A stretch of DNA of 64,000 nt from Sipunculus nudus (GCA_026874595.1 CM049313.1:63121659-63185658), one strand, 5' to 3'; numbered from the stretch's first letter, positions 1 to 12,540 are shown. Numbers and translations: made by a program. The notes: generated by a model from the sequence alone, not told the origin.

Positions 1-1394
1 TCAAAAATAGAGAAAAAAGGGTTAAACCTTTAAAAAATCCAGGTGGCGCCACTAGTCTGCAGGATCTAATGAAAGACTCAATGATCAATATGCATGCAAA
101 GAATCATGGTGATAAATGCATTAGTTGTTCAGATAATGGAACTTTATATCATATTTTTAATTATTCTGGGTATTTCTGAGCACCATAGCTTGGAGAATAT
201 GCATGGGTAACAGAGACCTAATTTCAGGTTTTGCATGATACTTTTCATGGATCTCCCTGGATGTCAAGTTAGAAGATTTCAGGTCCAGTAGTTAGGATTT
301 GTGCACTGTTAATAGATGAACGCATCTTAAGAGGTCTCAAAAATAGAGAAAAAAATTCGTTAATATCGAAAAAAATACTGGTGGCACCACCAAACTGCAG
401 AAACTGATTAAATATTCCATGATTAATTTCCATGCAATGAATCATGGTGATCAATGCAATAGCTGTTCAGATCCTTGAGCCTTTGTTTCAAATTTTCCAT
501 TATCCTGGAGGGTACTTCAGAGCCCAATAGTTCAGATTTAATGGGTAACAGAGACCACAGAGCCTTTTCATGGGCCTCTCTGCATGTCAAGAGAGAAGAT
601 TCTAGTTCCAGCCGTTACAATTTGTGCCATGTTAACAGATGACCACATCTCAAGGTCTCAAAAATAAAGAAAACAAATTCGTAAAAATAAAAAAAATATA
701 CAGGTGGCGCCACCAGTCTGCAGAAACTGATGAAACATTCCATGACCAATATCTATGCAAAGAAATCATGGTGATCAATGCAGAAGTTATTCAGATACTT
801 GAGCTTTTGTATCAAATTTTCCATTATTCTGAGGGGTACCTCGGAGCCCAATAGCTCAGAGTTTATGGGTAACAGAGACCTTTTTTCAGGTTTCCAAGGA
901 GACTTTTCATGAGCCTCCCTGCATGTCAAGAGAGAAGATTCTAGGTAGTTGTTAGGATTTGTGCCCTGTTAACAGATGACCGCATCTCAAGGTTTCAAAA
1001 ATAGAGAAAAAAATCGTAAAAAAATTTTAAAAAATGCAGGTGGCGCCACCAGTCTGCAGAAACTGATGAAACATTCCATGACTAATATCCATGCAAATAA
1101 TCATGGTTATCAATGCATTATTTGTTCAGAAACTTGAGTTTTTGTATCAAATTTTCCATTATTCTGGGGGGGGGGGGTTACTTCGGAGCACCATAGCTCG
1201 AAGAATATGGGTAACAGAGACCTAATTTCAGGTTTTCAAGGAGATTTTTTATGGGTCTCCCTGGATGTAAAGTAAAAAGATTCCAGGTGCAGCTGTTACG
1301 ATTTATGCCCTGTTAACGGACAGACGGCCGGACGGACGACGGACAAAGGATGATCGCTATAGCTCAGATGACTTACAGTCAACTGAGCTAAAAA
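1..1394 (+). repeat. Family A tandem-array element, right part, with 3' hairpin cap
   Basis: At least four tandem monomers of about 320-340 bp. Each opens with the palindrome box GGTGGCGCCACC or a close variant (starts at 42, 380, 703 and 1039) and ends with a block containing 'gggtaacagagacctaattt' and 'ttgtgccctgttaac'. After the last monomer come a (GACGG)-type microsatellite (about 1318-1345) and a hairpin cap at about 1359-1391 (TAGCTCAGATGAC, short loop, GTCAACTGAGCTA) followed by an A-run. The element enters from beyond the left edge. The architecture (tandem core, ACGG microsatellite, terminal hairpin) matches what is known of bivalve pearl and Helentron-associated non-autonomous elements. 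Assignment to that superfamily is inference. The short open frames inside it are not genes. Confidence 0.85.
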
Positions 1395-2826
1395 CCAAAG
1401 TGCACAGTACCTGGATACCACCACTGTCACAGCGACAAGTCCTTTAAAATGTATTCTCTCGGAGAATAACAGTAAAGCTCTTGTAACAATCCCGAAAGTA
1501 TAGTGAAGACCAAATAAGATTCGTCACAAATCCAGAGAAAATCTTTAAAAAAATCTATAATTGCCGCACTCGTCGGAATAGGTCCCATATACTGACATAC
1601 ACGCTTCTGTGTCCGCTGGAATATTCTCTCACCTCTCTCTCTCGGCTCTAAAACACAGCCTCTTTATATAACTTTTCACCTCAAGCCTAGAATTTTCCAT
1701 TTTTGAACAATCTAAAGAACCATACACGTGCACAGAAACGAACATTCGAGACAGGCACGGCAGCGAGCTGTTACTCTCCGCGAGAATTCAACCAGTACGG
1801 ATTAAATTGAGAGTGCAACACCCGGCCAGGCGAGACATGAGTTACGCCCGTGTCACACAATAAAAAAGACAGCTGTAAAACTTGTGTGCACAATAAACAG
1901 GGGCACCTGTAACAATTGTTACACAGTTATTACTATTAGGAGGAGTTCTTATAACGCCGCTGTGAAGGATGCTTGCTCCCCTATACAAGCTGTTTACCTA
2001 CAGGAAATGTTGACGTATGGGACACCTGAGGTGGTTGATTGTATATGCGGAAGATGAACGGTCACAAGTTGCAAAACTCTAGTTCGGCTGAATAGCCGCC
2101 AGATGTCCTTGTTGAATGTGATTTGGCGTCCCATCTCCATGTTTATAAACAGATGGGTTAAACAAAACGAACAGCCGCATGTGTACGGTGGAGTCGCCTT
2201 TTTTTCTTTTTTTTTTTGGCCTATTTTTATAAAAGGTTCAAGGGAGATCTTAATAGGGCTCTTTTAACATTACAAATGTCTCATTCTATCAGTATGACGA
2301 CCTACTTTAAAACAAACTGTTGTATAATTCTAAAAACTATGATAAAATTTTACTTACAAAATATTTGTTGAACGCAATATTATATAAGACAATATTCTAG
2401 TACAAGCGTAGAATATCTCCGTACTTTTGCCAGTAAAACAGCACCAAACATTTGCCACAAATGTTGGACAACCCCAACGCGTCTGTTTATTGCTCCCCCA
2501 AATCATCTGACCATGTTGTGGTGACATAAAGAATACTTTTGGCCTCATGGTATATATAACGAGCAACATGTGTTCAAAGCAGGGTAATGTCTTGGCAAAA
2601 TATATAAACGTTTACCTGGCCCGGGTCTGTACAGATCCAGACTCGTCGTCTTTTATAAGCACCATCTGTTACCAGACTGACTGTAAAAACCCTGCTGTCT
2701 GTACTCTACATAATGCAGTTACATCAGTACATGTCTCGTTTACGTATTCAAGCGTCTCTACAGATAATATATTTAGTCTCTCTTATTTTAACAAGGGCTA
2801 TGACCGCTCCTCTTAGGTTTAGAAAA

Positions 2827-2827
<1 letters not shown>
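1395..2827. other. No gene seen
   Basis: AT-rich unique-looking sequence with only short chance reading frames. There is no splice-flanked open frame and no domain I can recognise. Confidence 0.5.

Positions 2828-2866
<39 letters not shown>
2828..2866. repeat. (TA)n microsatellite
   Basis: Uninterrupted TA dinucleotide run of about 39 bp. Confidence 0.98.
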
Positions 2867-2872
<6 letters not shown>

Positions 2873-4260
2873 GAACCCCACAATTACGACCATCTGAGGA
2901 TTTGAACAAATCGGTCGCAATGTTGTTGTTCCTATTGTTAAATTTTAAGTTACCTGGATCATATTTTAATATATATGCAAATCGTATTACAAATACCCAG
3001 ATCGTCTTTTTAGTTAGGTAGTTAGATGTAAATTCTCTGCTGCAAAGTAGGATGTTGGTTTAAATGGTTCCTTGATAAATAATAACTATTTTATGTTCAC
3101 AGATTCATTCCTTGCCCAGTCGACCATGAGCTCTCTTTGAATGAGATATCGTCATGAGTGGAACCGATTGTCGCCATTTGTGCCTTTATTTAATCCTTTT
3201 AACATTCGTGGACTAAGACAGTTACCTGGTATGTCAATCACAAGGTATTCCTCTTTGCCATAAGGTCAAAGGTGACGCTTTTACCATTCCCAGGTCTGTG
3301 TGGGGGTCAGAGGTCTACTCTCGTTTCATCCATCATGTTCTGGACAAGCGGCGGCCTACCGCCCATACGTCAAATTTTAATTAACTGAAGACGTTAAGGT
3401 GGCAATTCAAGCTATTTGGTTCGCATCAATTCTAATGTACATGCAGACGTGCATGCCATTTCTAACAGTACTTGTATTCATCTGCTGTTCGATATGTCAT
3501 TTTTCCGAAATACGACATTATTCTGTTGAGACAAATAAAAGATAACACATTCAAGGTTATGACTTTATATATCCATGCATTAGTTATTAATAACGAGGCT
3601 GGTTTTACTCGAAAGGTTGGTTTCTGTGCCCGTCATGATGGCTTGACAGCTTTTTCGGAATCGGTGCCATAGGGAAGAAAACATGTAATGTTATTAATTT
3701 TGTGTGACAAGATTTTTTTTTTTCATTATTTAGCAAATAATTTGACTATATAAGTCTCTGATGTTAAATACTACCATACAGCAAATATTTTGATCCGATC
3801 CTTTTAATGGATGTTCTATTATGACTTGCATCATGACTCACAGGCCCATTTCAGCTATTTTAGAAGGCCCGAGTGTCATGTTGTCATGGTTAGTTCTGGA
3901 CAGGCTTGTTATTCAATCCCTGTGTACACACATGATGTTACGTCAAATTACAGCCCAGGGTTTCATAGGAGCTACACCGATGCAGGATCGCTGCAAGAAG
4001 AGTCCCAACAACTGTGAAAACTTGTAACCTTGGTTTACTCATCCACTCATCCCGACAGCTATGTATGTAGGCCTACATCTGTCATTAGATTCTTGACTCT
4101 TAAAGGAAGAGCACCAGTCAACGGCGCCAACGAGCCACCGATACTATAATATAACAGCTTGACCAGAGTCAGTGAATTCCGCAGGTCAGTAAAGGTCAAC
4201 AAGAATAGCTCTGATGATTTTAACAGCAATGTCGGCGGCTGTGGTACATTGTGGCCTTAT
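2867..4260. other. No gene seen
   Basis: Unique-looking AT-rich DNA. Reading frames at 3472-3672 and 3811-4027 are short, lack recognisable protein character and overlap each other in two frames. Confidence 0.45.
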
Positions 4261-4440
4261 GGGGCCTGGACAGTCGAGGGTAAAACGATCGGCTCTCTTT
4301 GGTGGCGACCCGGGTTCGATCCTCGGCGTGGCTATGACCGTGGTTTGCAGTGGTGGTTTTCTCCGGGTCTTCGGTTGTATCTACCTCTAGACACTGCCAA
4401 ACGCCACCACCTGTGCCATTGACAGTGCCTCGATTAGTTA
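4261..4440 (+). mobile_element. tRNA-derived SINE, copy 1
   Basis: The left part is tRNA-like: an A-box-like TGGACAGTCGAGG near 4267 and a perfect B-box GGTTCGATCC at 4313-4322. The body that follows (ttttctccgggt near 4355, then a region rich in 'gccaccacctg') is not tRNA. The same sequence occurs in reverse orientation at 14644-14838, with matching start (GGGGCCTG) and end (CTCGATTAGTT), which defines the element at about 180-195 bp. The 'ctccgggt...ccggtt' core resembles the conserved central domain of widespread invertebrate SINEs; naming the superfamily would need alignment. Confidence 0.85.
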
Positions 4441-4781
4441 AAATAACTATTTGTACGATCGATTATAAATAGATAAATGTTATACTAATATAGTTTAACT
4501 AGGTAACTTTACTAACCTGAAATGCTTTATATATAGACTAAAACCATTGGTCACCTTTTCGTCAAATCTTGGTCACTGGTCGTCAATTCGGTGTCCCTGA
4601 TACCGTTGTTACTCATATATGTTTTGTTTTCCTAAAGATAACAGATATAAACATTAGTGTTCACGAGATTTGGTTGTTTTTGATGACATGAAGACTTTAG
4701 CAATAGCATTCAAGGCGTTTGGAGCTGAAAATACATTTTATAAGAACATTTCAATTTCATCTATTCAACTAGATATTTCTT
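4441..4781. other. No gene seen
   Basis: AT-rich sequence between the SINE and the family B element; nothing recognised. Confidence 0.5.
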
Positions 4782-6035
4782 GGCACCGCAGGTGCCATAG
4801 TATCCCCAGACAAGTAATCCCCTCCCCCCTTTTAGAATAGGCCCCCCATCTCACTCATAGAAAAGGTCACTCTCATTGAAAAGGTCATGACCCCAATTTC
4901 TATATACATCATCCCCTAATCCATGTCTATGTATATGCATAATATGAAAGAAATCTGTCCATTAGTTTTTGACTTATAATGCTCACAGTACTGTTAAGTG
5001 GCAATGATGGGGTATTAAACGGCATGAAAACAAGTAAAAGAATAACAGGTGGCGCCACCAGTTTCCGGTACATGACAACACTATCCAAGATCTTTGGTCA
5101 AGTTGATTTTTGAACCAATCAATGCATCCCTTATTGAGATATTGATGATTTTGTGTGATTTTCACCATATATGGCAATATTCAAGGTCAAGGCCACTCTC
5201 ATAGGAAAGGTCATGACTCCAATTTAAATAAATATCATCCCATAACCCATATCTATGTATATGCATAATATAAAAGAAATCTGTCCATTAGTTTTTGACT
5301 TATAATGCTCACAGTACTGTTAAGTGGCAATGATGGGGGTATTAAACGGCACGAAAACAAGTAAAAGAATAACAGGTGGCGCCACCTGTTCCCGGTACTT
5401 GACATTACTATCCGAGATCTTCGGTCAAGTTGATTTTTGGACCAATGCATGCATCCCTTATTGAGATATTAATGATTTTGTGTGATTTTCACCATATATG
5501 GCAATATTCAAGGTCAAGGCCACCCTCATAGGAAAGGTCATGACCCCAATATTAATAAACATCATCCCATATCTATGAATATGCATAATATAAAAGAAAT
5601 CTGTCCATTAGTTTTTGACTTATAATGCTCACAGTACTGTCAAGTAGCAATTTTGGGGGTATTAAACGGCACAAAATCATATAAAGAATAATAGGTGGCG
5701 CCACCAGTTTCTGGAACATGACAACCCTATCCATGATCTTCCATCAACTTGATTTTGGGATCAATCCATGCAAGATTTCTTGAGATATTTAAGAATTTGT
5801 GTGATTTTCCCCAAAATTGGAACTATTCAAGGTCAAGGACACTCTCCTAGTCAAGGTCATGACCTCATTTTGAATAGGCGTCGTCCTCTCACCCATATCT
5901 ATACATATACCAAGTTTGGTAAAGATTCGTGAAATACTTTTTGAGTTATCGCGCCAACAAGATTTATATGCGGCGGCGGCGGCGGCGGGACCGGATTGAA
6001 AACATAGTATCCCCCGACTTTGTCTGGGGATACAA
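4782..6035 (+). mobile_element. Family B tandem-array element with inverted terminal word and 3' hairpin
   Basis: Three GGTGGCGCCACC boxes at 5048, 5375 and 5694 mark monomers of about 320-327 bp. The non-box sequence ('caaggtcaaggccactctc', 'tgtccattagtttttgactt') is unlike family A. The 5' end carries GTATCCCCAGACAAG at 4800-4814. The 3' end is a hairpin at 6007-6033 whose right arm (CTTTGTCTGGGGATAC) is the inverse of that word. A (GCG)n microsatellite at about 5971-5988 sits just before the cap, where family A has ACGG units. Just upstream of the element is a small hairpin, GGCACC-GCA-GGTGCC (4782-4796). There is no coding capacity, so this is a non-autonomous element of the same architectural class as family A. 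Confidence 0.8.
5971..5988 (+). repeat. (GCG)n microsatellite inside family B element
   Basis: Six to seven GCG units immediately before the terminal hairpin. It gives a spurious poly-Ala/Arg frame on the minus strand. Confidence 0.9.
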
Positions 6036-6440
6036 TGAACATATGGGGATATCATGACACATTCGTCTCCCACGATAATATATCAATGTAATTTTTGCTT
6101 TGGAGTTATGTAATACTGCCAGAGAGAAGATTTTACATAGGCCAATTTTATGGCATTTTCTGTAGAACATGTCGCGGTGGGGAGGTTCTCTTTACCCACA
6201 AATCCCAACGCAGTAGAGTCGTACTCTTGTACATAGGTACCAGGGAACACAGGTCTATTCCCGACAATTCTATACTTCACAGGTCGTCATACGTACACTA
6301 AGTAATTTATTTACATTTTTCAGGGTCATTTTTCGGGTCATCTTAAGATCTCCATAAAACTGTTATACAAGGAAAAAGAGTGTTCTCCAAAACAGGAATT
6401 TATCTATCTCAATTATTTACATGGCGCGATGGGTCCCTTA
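6036..6440. other. No gene seen
   Basis: Short open frames occur on both strands at 6083-6301 but overlap completely and show no domain. Confidence 0.4.
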
Positions 6441-6713
6441 TCATTCTACTATAATCTGAGGATTTTTGTGTGGTCCCAAAAAAGAGGGTTCTTCGGCTGT
6501 AAACTTTGCTTGTACATATCCCCATGTCACCAAACTCTCATCGCAGATAGATTCTCGCCGCTGGCCCCGGGAGTACTTTTGTGTCGCATCCTTTATCGAC
6601 CCTGACAGGTTTATTTCTCCCAGTTTCTCGAAATCGCTCACAAGGGCTGCCATTTGGGTACACACTAAATCCTGGATGTTACAGGTTGCATGTCGAATGG
6701 TATACCACCAGAA
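6441..6713 (-). CDS. Candidate exon of an unrecognised protein
   Basis: A minus-strand frame stays open for 90 codons, from 6713 down to a stop at 6441. Its composition looks protein-like: mixed charged and hydrophobic residues, with segments such as AALVSDFEKLGEINLSG and SLVTWGYVQAKFTAEEPSFL. A possible 3' splice site (ccag before GATTTAG, about 6672) lies inside the frame, so the exon could begin at 6671. GC content is higher than in the surrounding DNA. I do not recognise a family, I see no clear donor before the stop, and the frame could be part of an old transposon. No partner exon was identified nearby. Confidence 0.3.
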   Translation of the reverse strand, partial: FWWYTIRHATCNIQDLVCTQMAALVSDFEKLGEINLSGSIKDATQKYSRGQRRESICDESLVTWGYVQAKFTAEEPSFLGPHKNPQIIVE

Positions 6714-8139
6714 TTATTATTTTGTTCTGTTTTCTGGGATACTGTCCTTAAGACTTTAATTGCACAAACGAATTGAATGATTTCTATGACTCGCAGTTGA
6801 GGGAAGCGTTGCAAGAAGACTATGCCAATATAATAGATCACAAAATCGCCAGTTTTCATTGACCAAGAACATTTTAACGATTATGCAGTGTTGCAAATTG
6901 CTGCTCTAGGCTTAAGCAATTCAAAGAAATCTAAGAAAGCCTTCCATTCATAGATGCATATAAGAATATGGATTTAACTATGATCGTCAGCAATTATCCC
7001 ATTTGTATACATTGTAGAAGTATATTTGTAAACATTTGTATATTTGTATACATTTGTATTTGTTTAACGTGGAATATGACATAACGTTAATGCGTTTTGT
7101 CGTGATCGGTAAATTTTATAATAAGAAAAATACGCCCATCCGCTCTACAATTTTGTCTATGAGTCCGTTGAACAATTTAATTTTTTGGGCCTAAGAAATC
7201 AGCGCTAGTTGAAAGTAATGTTTTATTTCTTTAATTGTGACGAATTCTGATGGAGAATTTCATTTGGACAAATAAGATGTCCTGGCCATTCCAGTGATTC
7301 CACAATCAATAATCGAAAGAGATTTCTTTTGTTTGCAAGCGACATCTGGTGATGGGTGCAGGACATGCCCTGGTCACGTGAGAGATTCGGTCGATTTAAT
7401 TGGCCGTTCTGGTCGGTAGCTACAGACCTCTGATGCTTGTAACAGACCTCAGACATCTGGTCACGGTATGGTTTAATTGGCACGGTAATGTAAACCGTCT
7501 GTTCCCTTAACCTGCTTCCAGTTATTTTTCCTTGCTTCAATAACGGAAAAAGTAATCAAATGTTTTGTCGTAAATGTAAAGTGCCAGTTTTGTTTACTCA
7601 ACCCTTGCTGACGGTTCGCCCGTGCAGCACCATCAAGAGTCCTGACGAACTCAAAGAACATACATGTAACATACACGCCTCCGTTGTCTTAATGAGGAGT
7701 GTGATCTGGGAATTGCAATGTTTTACAGCAACCCCTATGGACACACCCTAACAGATATATTTTAAAAAAAAACAAAGTTGGCCCTGTTGCCATTGTATAG
7801 TAATATATGATATATCGTTTACTAAGAAGAATTACTTCCAACAAACATCATACGCAAGCAAGCCCCATTTCCTGGTGAAAGGTTCTTTTTTATGGTTTTT
7901 TTTTTCATATCACTGAAGTCTGGATGGTCCATTCTGATTTACGCTTTATGGCATTATTACTGGTGCAGTAACCTGAAAGTCCTTCATTTGTTCTTCAATT
8001 GTAAAAACCATTGTGATTTAAATAGGCGCATGCGAATTTCTTGGTCGTTTACGTGCCGTCAACGTTTCGCAATGCATTAGCAATTTTGCATTAGTAACTT
8101 GGTTTCATTTGCATTTTAACAAGCACCCAGTGATATCCC
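6714..8139. other. No gene seen
   Basis: Contains short minus-strand frames (7223-7540, 7473-7676) without domain character, and an A/T-rich stretch near 7000-7100 with repeated 'tttgtatacatttg'. Confidence 0.4.
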
Positions 8140-8240
8140 TACTGCAACAGACAATCCCACCATCAATCACAGACAGTCCATTCATGCATCGATCACGTAC
8201 AATCCCATCATGCATCACGGAATCCCATCATGGATTCTTT
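8140..8240. repeat. Short degenerate minisatellite
   Basis: Three to four imperfect copies of 'caatcccatcatgcatca' (for example near 8152, 8202 and 8220), spaced 20-50 bp apart. Confidence 0.6.
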
Positions 8241-9210
8241 TTTTTTTCCTGTTGGGCTCAGGAACTTTAAGTAACAGTTGTTGCAACAAAATGAGAGGTA
8301 ACCACCTATACTAAAGGCGGCAAGCAGCAGGTAAGCATTCGTGCTTGCTTTTCTATTTATTGACCTTGGGAATCAATTTTCAAATAATTATTCAGCTCTC
8401 TTTGATATCAATATTTATAAGCCTGAGCTTATCCTAACTGTAAATAATTAGATCGACATTTAGGTATTGACCTAAATGCATGAGAGCAACGTACATGTTT
8501 GCATAATATTTTCATTTAGAAATTTTTATGAAAACCCAATATCCTCTTTCAGATATCATGAATCCTAACCCCAAACCCTCTCTCAAAACCACGGATCCGT
8601 CCCTGTGCGCATGTATGGGAGTTCAAGACGAGAGGTGCCAGTTGTTCCCTTAACGAAGCAAGACACAATAGGGGCACGCCCAACACTGTGTGCTTGTATC
8701 TCATCTCAACGTAGCCACCTCGCCCCGTCTGTCACTACTCCCGAAACAGGCCACATACACGTGTCAATCAACATCGTGCGAGTGTCCAGTGAAACTAATA
8801 AACCGCGTCATATCTACAGATGAAAGCACAACCCCATATTCAAAACAGCAACGGAACCTTCAAACAAATATTACGCCTTACGAAAAGTTATACGGCTGCC
8901 CCCACTCCCCTCTTAAAAAATTGTATTAAATAATTAACAATAAATAATAATAAAAACATGACCAAAAATGCGCAGTGTCTATGAAGTTTAATCCATTGTG
9001 TTGGCTTACCTATGTGAGCGGATATGTCTGTCGCCGCCTGCTAACCCAGCTATCCTCACGCGACAGCTGGAGAGACAAAAGCTTACACCAATAAGAAAGA
9101 CAATGCTTATATCAAGCACTACTTTTTGTACTGCTATCTGCGGATGTACATCCCTCATTCACTTCCAACTTTACTTCCCTTTGTCTTGATCCATCTATCT
9201 AAGTACAACT
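8241..9210. other. No gene seen
   Basis: AT-rich. Overlapping plus-strand frames at 8605-8929 look like chance; no domain or splice context was seen. Confidence 0.45.
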
Positions 9211-9252
9211 CTCTCTCTTTCTCTCTCTCTGTCTGCCTCTCTCTCTCTCTCT
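9211..9252. repeat. (CT)n microsatellite
   Basis: CT dinucleotides with a few interruptions (gtctgc). Confidence 0.95.
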
Positions 9253-9567
9253 CATTTCTTTTAAAATTTATGAATGTTATTTTTCTTAGATCAATTTGCT
9301 TTAAACTTCAGTTTCCTACAACGTATTCACATATTAAAATAAATAACTGAACCATCTGAATTTCACACGTGTGTCAACAGCACTTTGACACCCAAAATTT
9401 ACGTGTTTTGATGATAAAATTCTAATCATGCACCTTAAATTTATCTCACCGGAGAAAATCGCGAAAGATTGAATCGTTAAATTTTATAGAAACCCTCTGG
9501 GCACCTTCCATCAATCTGACGGATCAGTTTCTTCATCCAGAGCTATTTTCATTGTTTACAGAAAAGC

Positions 9568-9995
9568 AGGGGCAGAGAGGGGTCCATCCAAATAGGATTA
9601 ATGACAATACCTTAACAAATTGTCCCCAGGTCCGGAAAAAGGGGGGGGGGGGCAGGTTACAAAATTAGCCTGAAGCCCTCACAAAAATGGGGATGCTGAA
9701 AAAGGACGGGGTCCGGATCCCCTTGAGATACGCTTCTGAAAAGTATCCAATTAGGACCGATCCGAGAAAAAAATGTGACTGGATTGTTTGACCGCAATCA
9801 GTGGGACTGGAAAACAGTCTGTTCTGAAATGTTGACTTAATTTCCTTAATATTCTGGATGGTGTTTTATTTCTATTGCTAATTCGCATAACGTATTAATT
9901 TCAACTTATATTTATTTTAAATATCGTGGGCAGGGGGCAATATTGCTAAAAAATGGGCGGGGGATGTAACCCCGATCCCCCTGTATTGACGCCCC
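9568..9995. mobile_element. Possible hAT-type MITE with CAGGGGC ends
   Basis: The left end reads CAGGGGCAGAGAGGGG from 9568. The right end, read in reverse complement, is CAGGGGCGTCAATACAGGGG ending near 9995. Ends beginning CAGGGGCG are typical of many hAT-related non-autonomous elements. The interior contains G-runs (9640-9651) and no open frame. I could not find a convincing 8-bp target duplication, so the boundaries are tentative. Confidence 0.4.
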
Positions 9996-10384
9996 TGCTG
10001 AAGTCTGTTTCCTAATCCTTGGGACAATAATCGTTGTTTGGTAATTTAATATTCCTGGCGTACATAACCCCGCTGTTATAGGGTACAAAAGGCTTGTTCG
10101 TGACAAATCGTCGTGCTTAAGTGATGAAATACTGTGGGATCTGTTAAACAGTTGTCATTTATCTTACAGGCCAAACAGCAATACTTGATGTTGACTAAAA
10201 CTGCATCCCTCCAACACAAAGGTCCGCACCAAGATTAAACGCAAAAGTTTTATTTGACGTCTGATAATATTAGATACGCCAAGCGCCTGGAATATACTTT
10301 GCCTTACTCATAAAATAACTGAGTGTTTTATGCGCACTGTCCCAGCGTGTACTGAAGTAATACGGGTATTTCGCCAGATGGCAT
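9996..10384. other. No gene seen
   Basis: Unique-looking sequence; nothing recognised. Confidence 0.5.
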
Positions 10385-10780
10385 TCATATATATATATCC
10401 AAGTGGCGCCACCAGTCTGCAGGAACGGATGACGCTCACTCAATGGTGAATGTGAATGCAGAGAATAATGGTGATCAATGCATTAGTTGTTCAGATGGTG
10501 GTGCTTTTGTATCAAATTTTAAATCATTATGCGGAGGGGGGGGGGGGGAGTCTTCTGAGCCCCTGGCTCAGACTATATGGGTAACAGAGACCTAATTTCA
10601 GGTTTCCAAAGAGATTTTTCATGGACCTCCCTGTATGTCAAATAAGATAATTCCAGGTCCAGCGGTAAAGATATGTGCCTGGTTAAAAGACAGACGGACG
10701 GGCAGACGGGCAGACGGACGACAGACGAAGAGTTATCGCTTTAGCTCCGACGACTCAGTTAGCTGAATTTAAAAGTATTA
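10385..10780 (+). mobile_element. Family A element, single monomer with degenerate cap
   Basis: Preceded by a short (AT)n. The box is AGTGGCGCCACC at 10402-10413 (first G to A), followed by one full monomer with a G-run near 10535-10549, a (GACGGGCA)n-type microsatellite at 10690-10722 and a decayed cap (gctccgacgactcagttagctga) at about 10744. No 5' terminal word was seen, so the copy is truncated or minimal. Confidence 0.75.
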
Positions 10781-11034
10781 TGAGCTTTCATTATGAGAAT
10801 CATTATGAATTATCAATAATACAAGTACACAGTATCGGTGAAAATTTCCTCACCCTCACTCTCGATCCTCACACTCGAATTTTTCGCCAATTTTCCTACT
10901 CCCTCTGTCATACACTTATGTGCACTGGACGGCTTAACTGGCATTGTTCTACCTTGTTTTTTTTCTCTCTCTCTCTCATTCTCTGTACTTAATCCACACG
11001 GCCAATCCGAATATAAAACATACTTCAACGATAA

Positions 11035-11936
11035 GATGCGGGACCAAGACCAAGAAATCCGAGACCAAGAGACTATTATGTTAACCAAACTTTTGATCAC
11101 CCTATTAAACTATCGAATCCGTGTTCCAACAAATATCAGTGATCCCTCCATATGGCGTTGGTTCGACAGTGCTACAAGAGTGTCAGACAAATAAAATTCA
11201 CCTATGGACACATAACTTGTTTCCTTGGGAAAAGAAAGAATACTTTTATAATGAATCAACATTCTAACATCAGAGATACGCCGCTATAATCTTGTTAAAT
11301 GGAGTAATTGAGATCAAGTGAAATCGGATTTCGTCACGAAGCCGAGACCAGAATGGAGACCGAAACCAATCTGCCTTGAGACCAAACGGTGTCCAAGACA
11401 TCCTAGACCACAACTTCAAAGATCTGGGCGTCCGAGACCATGCGCGAGGCCAGGATATCCAACACAAAGCCATGCGAGACCAAGACAGAAACCAGGTCAT
11501 CCGAGACCAAGATACCCGAGACCGAGACCAAGACCCCGACCAGATGATCCGAGACCAAGATATCCGAGACCAAGTCCGAGAAAAAGACATTCGAGACCAA
11601 GATATCCAAGACCGAGACCAAGATACCCGAGACCAAGACCGAAACTAAGATCGCGAATAGGTCATCCGAGACCAAGATACCCGAGACCAAGTCCGATACC
11701 AAGACCACGACCAGATGATCCGAGACCAAGATATCCGAGACCAAGTCCGAGGCAAAGACATTCGAGACCAAGATATCCAAGACCCAGACCAAGATACCCG
11801 AGACCAAGACCGAGACTAAGATCGCGAACATGACATCCGAGACCAAGATACCCAAGGCCAAGTCCGATACCAAGACCATGACCAGATGTTTCGAGACCAA
11901 GATACCCGAGACCAAGTCCGAGACAAAGACATAAAG
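11035..11936 (+). repeat. 'gagaccaagatatcc' minisatellite, left part, with 171-bp higher-order repeat
   Basis: Tandem 12-15 bp units of the type GAGACCAAGATATCC / GAGACCAAGTCC. An outlying copy lies near 11035-11078, degenerate units start near 11338 and dense units run from about 11450 to 11930. A longer block recurs with a 171-bp period: CAGATGATCCGAGACC at 11541 and again at 11712, and ATCGCGAA at 11650 and 11821. Because 171 is divisible by 3, long frames stay open on both strands (171 aa plus, 181 aa minus, low-complexity Arg/Pro or Val/Leu/Ser). I treat these as by-products of the array. Confidence 0.9.
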
Positions 11937-12540
11937 TAGGCCGCACACAGAGCGGACGAGACGAGATCGGATCGGACCGGACCGGACCGGACCGGAAATC
12001 CTGGAGAGTCCGCTACCACGCGTCCTGCTGCAGCTCCTGTCTTGAACGGGTAGCAGACAGAGCGGACCGGATTGTTCAACATTAATTCAACCTGTGAAAA
12101 TGGCGGGTGTTCTAAGTACCAATCTACAGACGAAATCAACTTGTTCTATTCCCATATAGGTACATAAAACTACGAAAGAACAGGAAGGGATTAACTTTAA
12201 ATGTTTAGTCACAAATTTATAATCATCATAAATTTAAATTTTTTTTCTTTGAAATTATATGAATAGGTATTTCCTCATCTGATCCTTTCATGCTAGTGTA
12301 ATCAATCTGATTTCTGAAGTATTTTACTAAACAACAACCGTTTACTTTTAAGCGTTTCATGAATTCCATTTTAACGCTTCTAGAGATACTACAATGTAGA
12401 CGTCTTGTGAATTCTATAGAGGACATTTTCATTTGCAAGTGTAATTAAATTAAACATTTAATTTTATACGGTTTCACGCTAATATTCCAAAAAAGAAAAT
12501 TAAAATGTTTTACGCTCTTTTGGCAGATGATCATTTTATA

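Noticed and set aside
11318-11948. Long overlapping frames (171 aa plus, 181 aa minus)
   Set aside because: They lie entirely in the 171-bp-period minisatellite, are low-complexity and are open on both strands, which the multiple-of-3 period explains.
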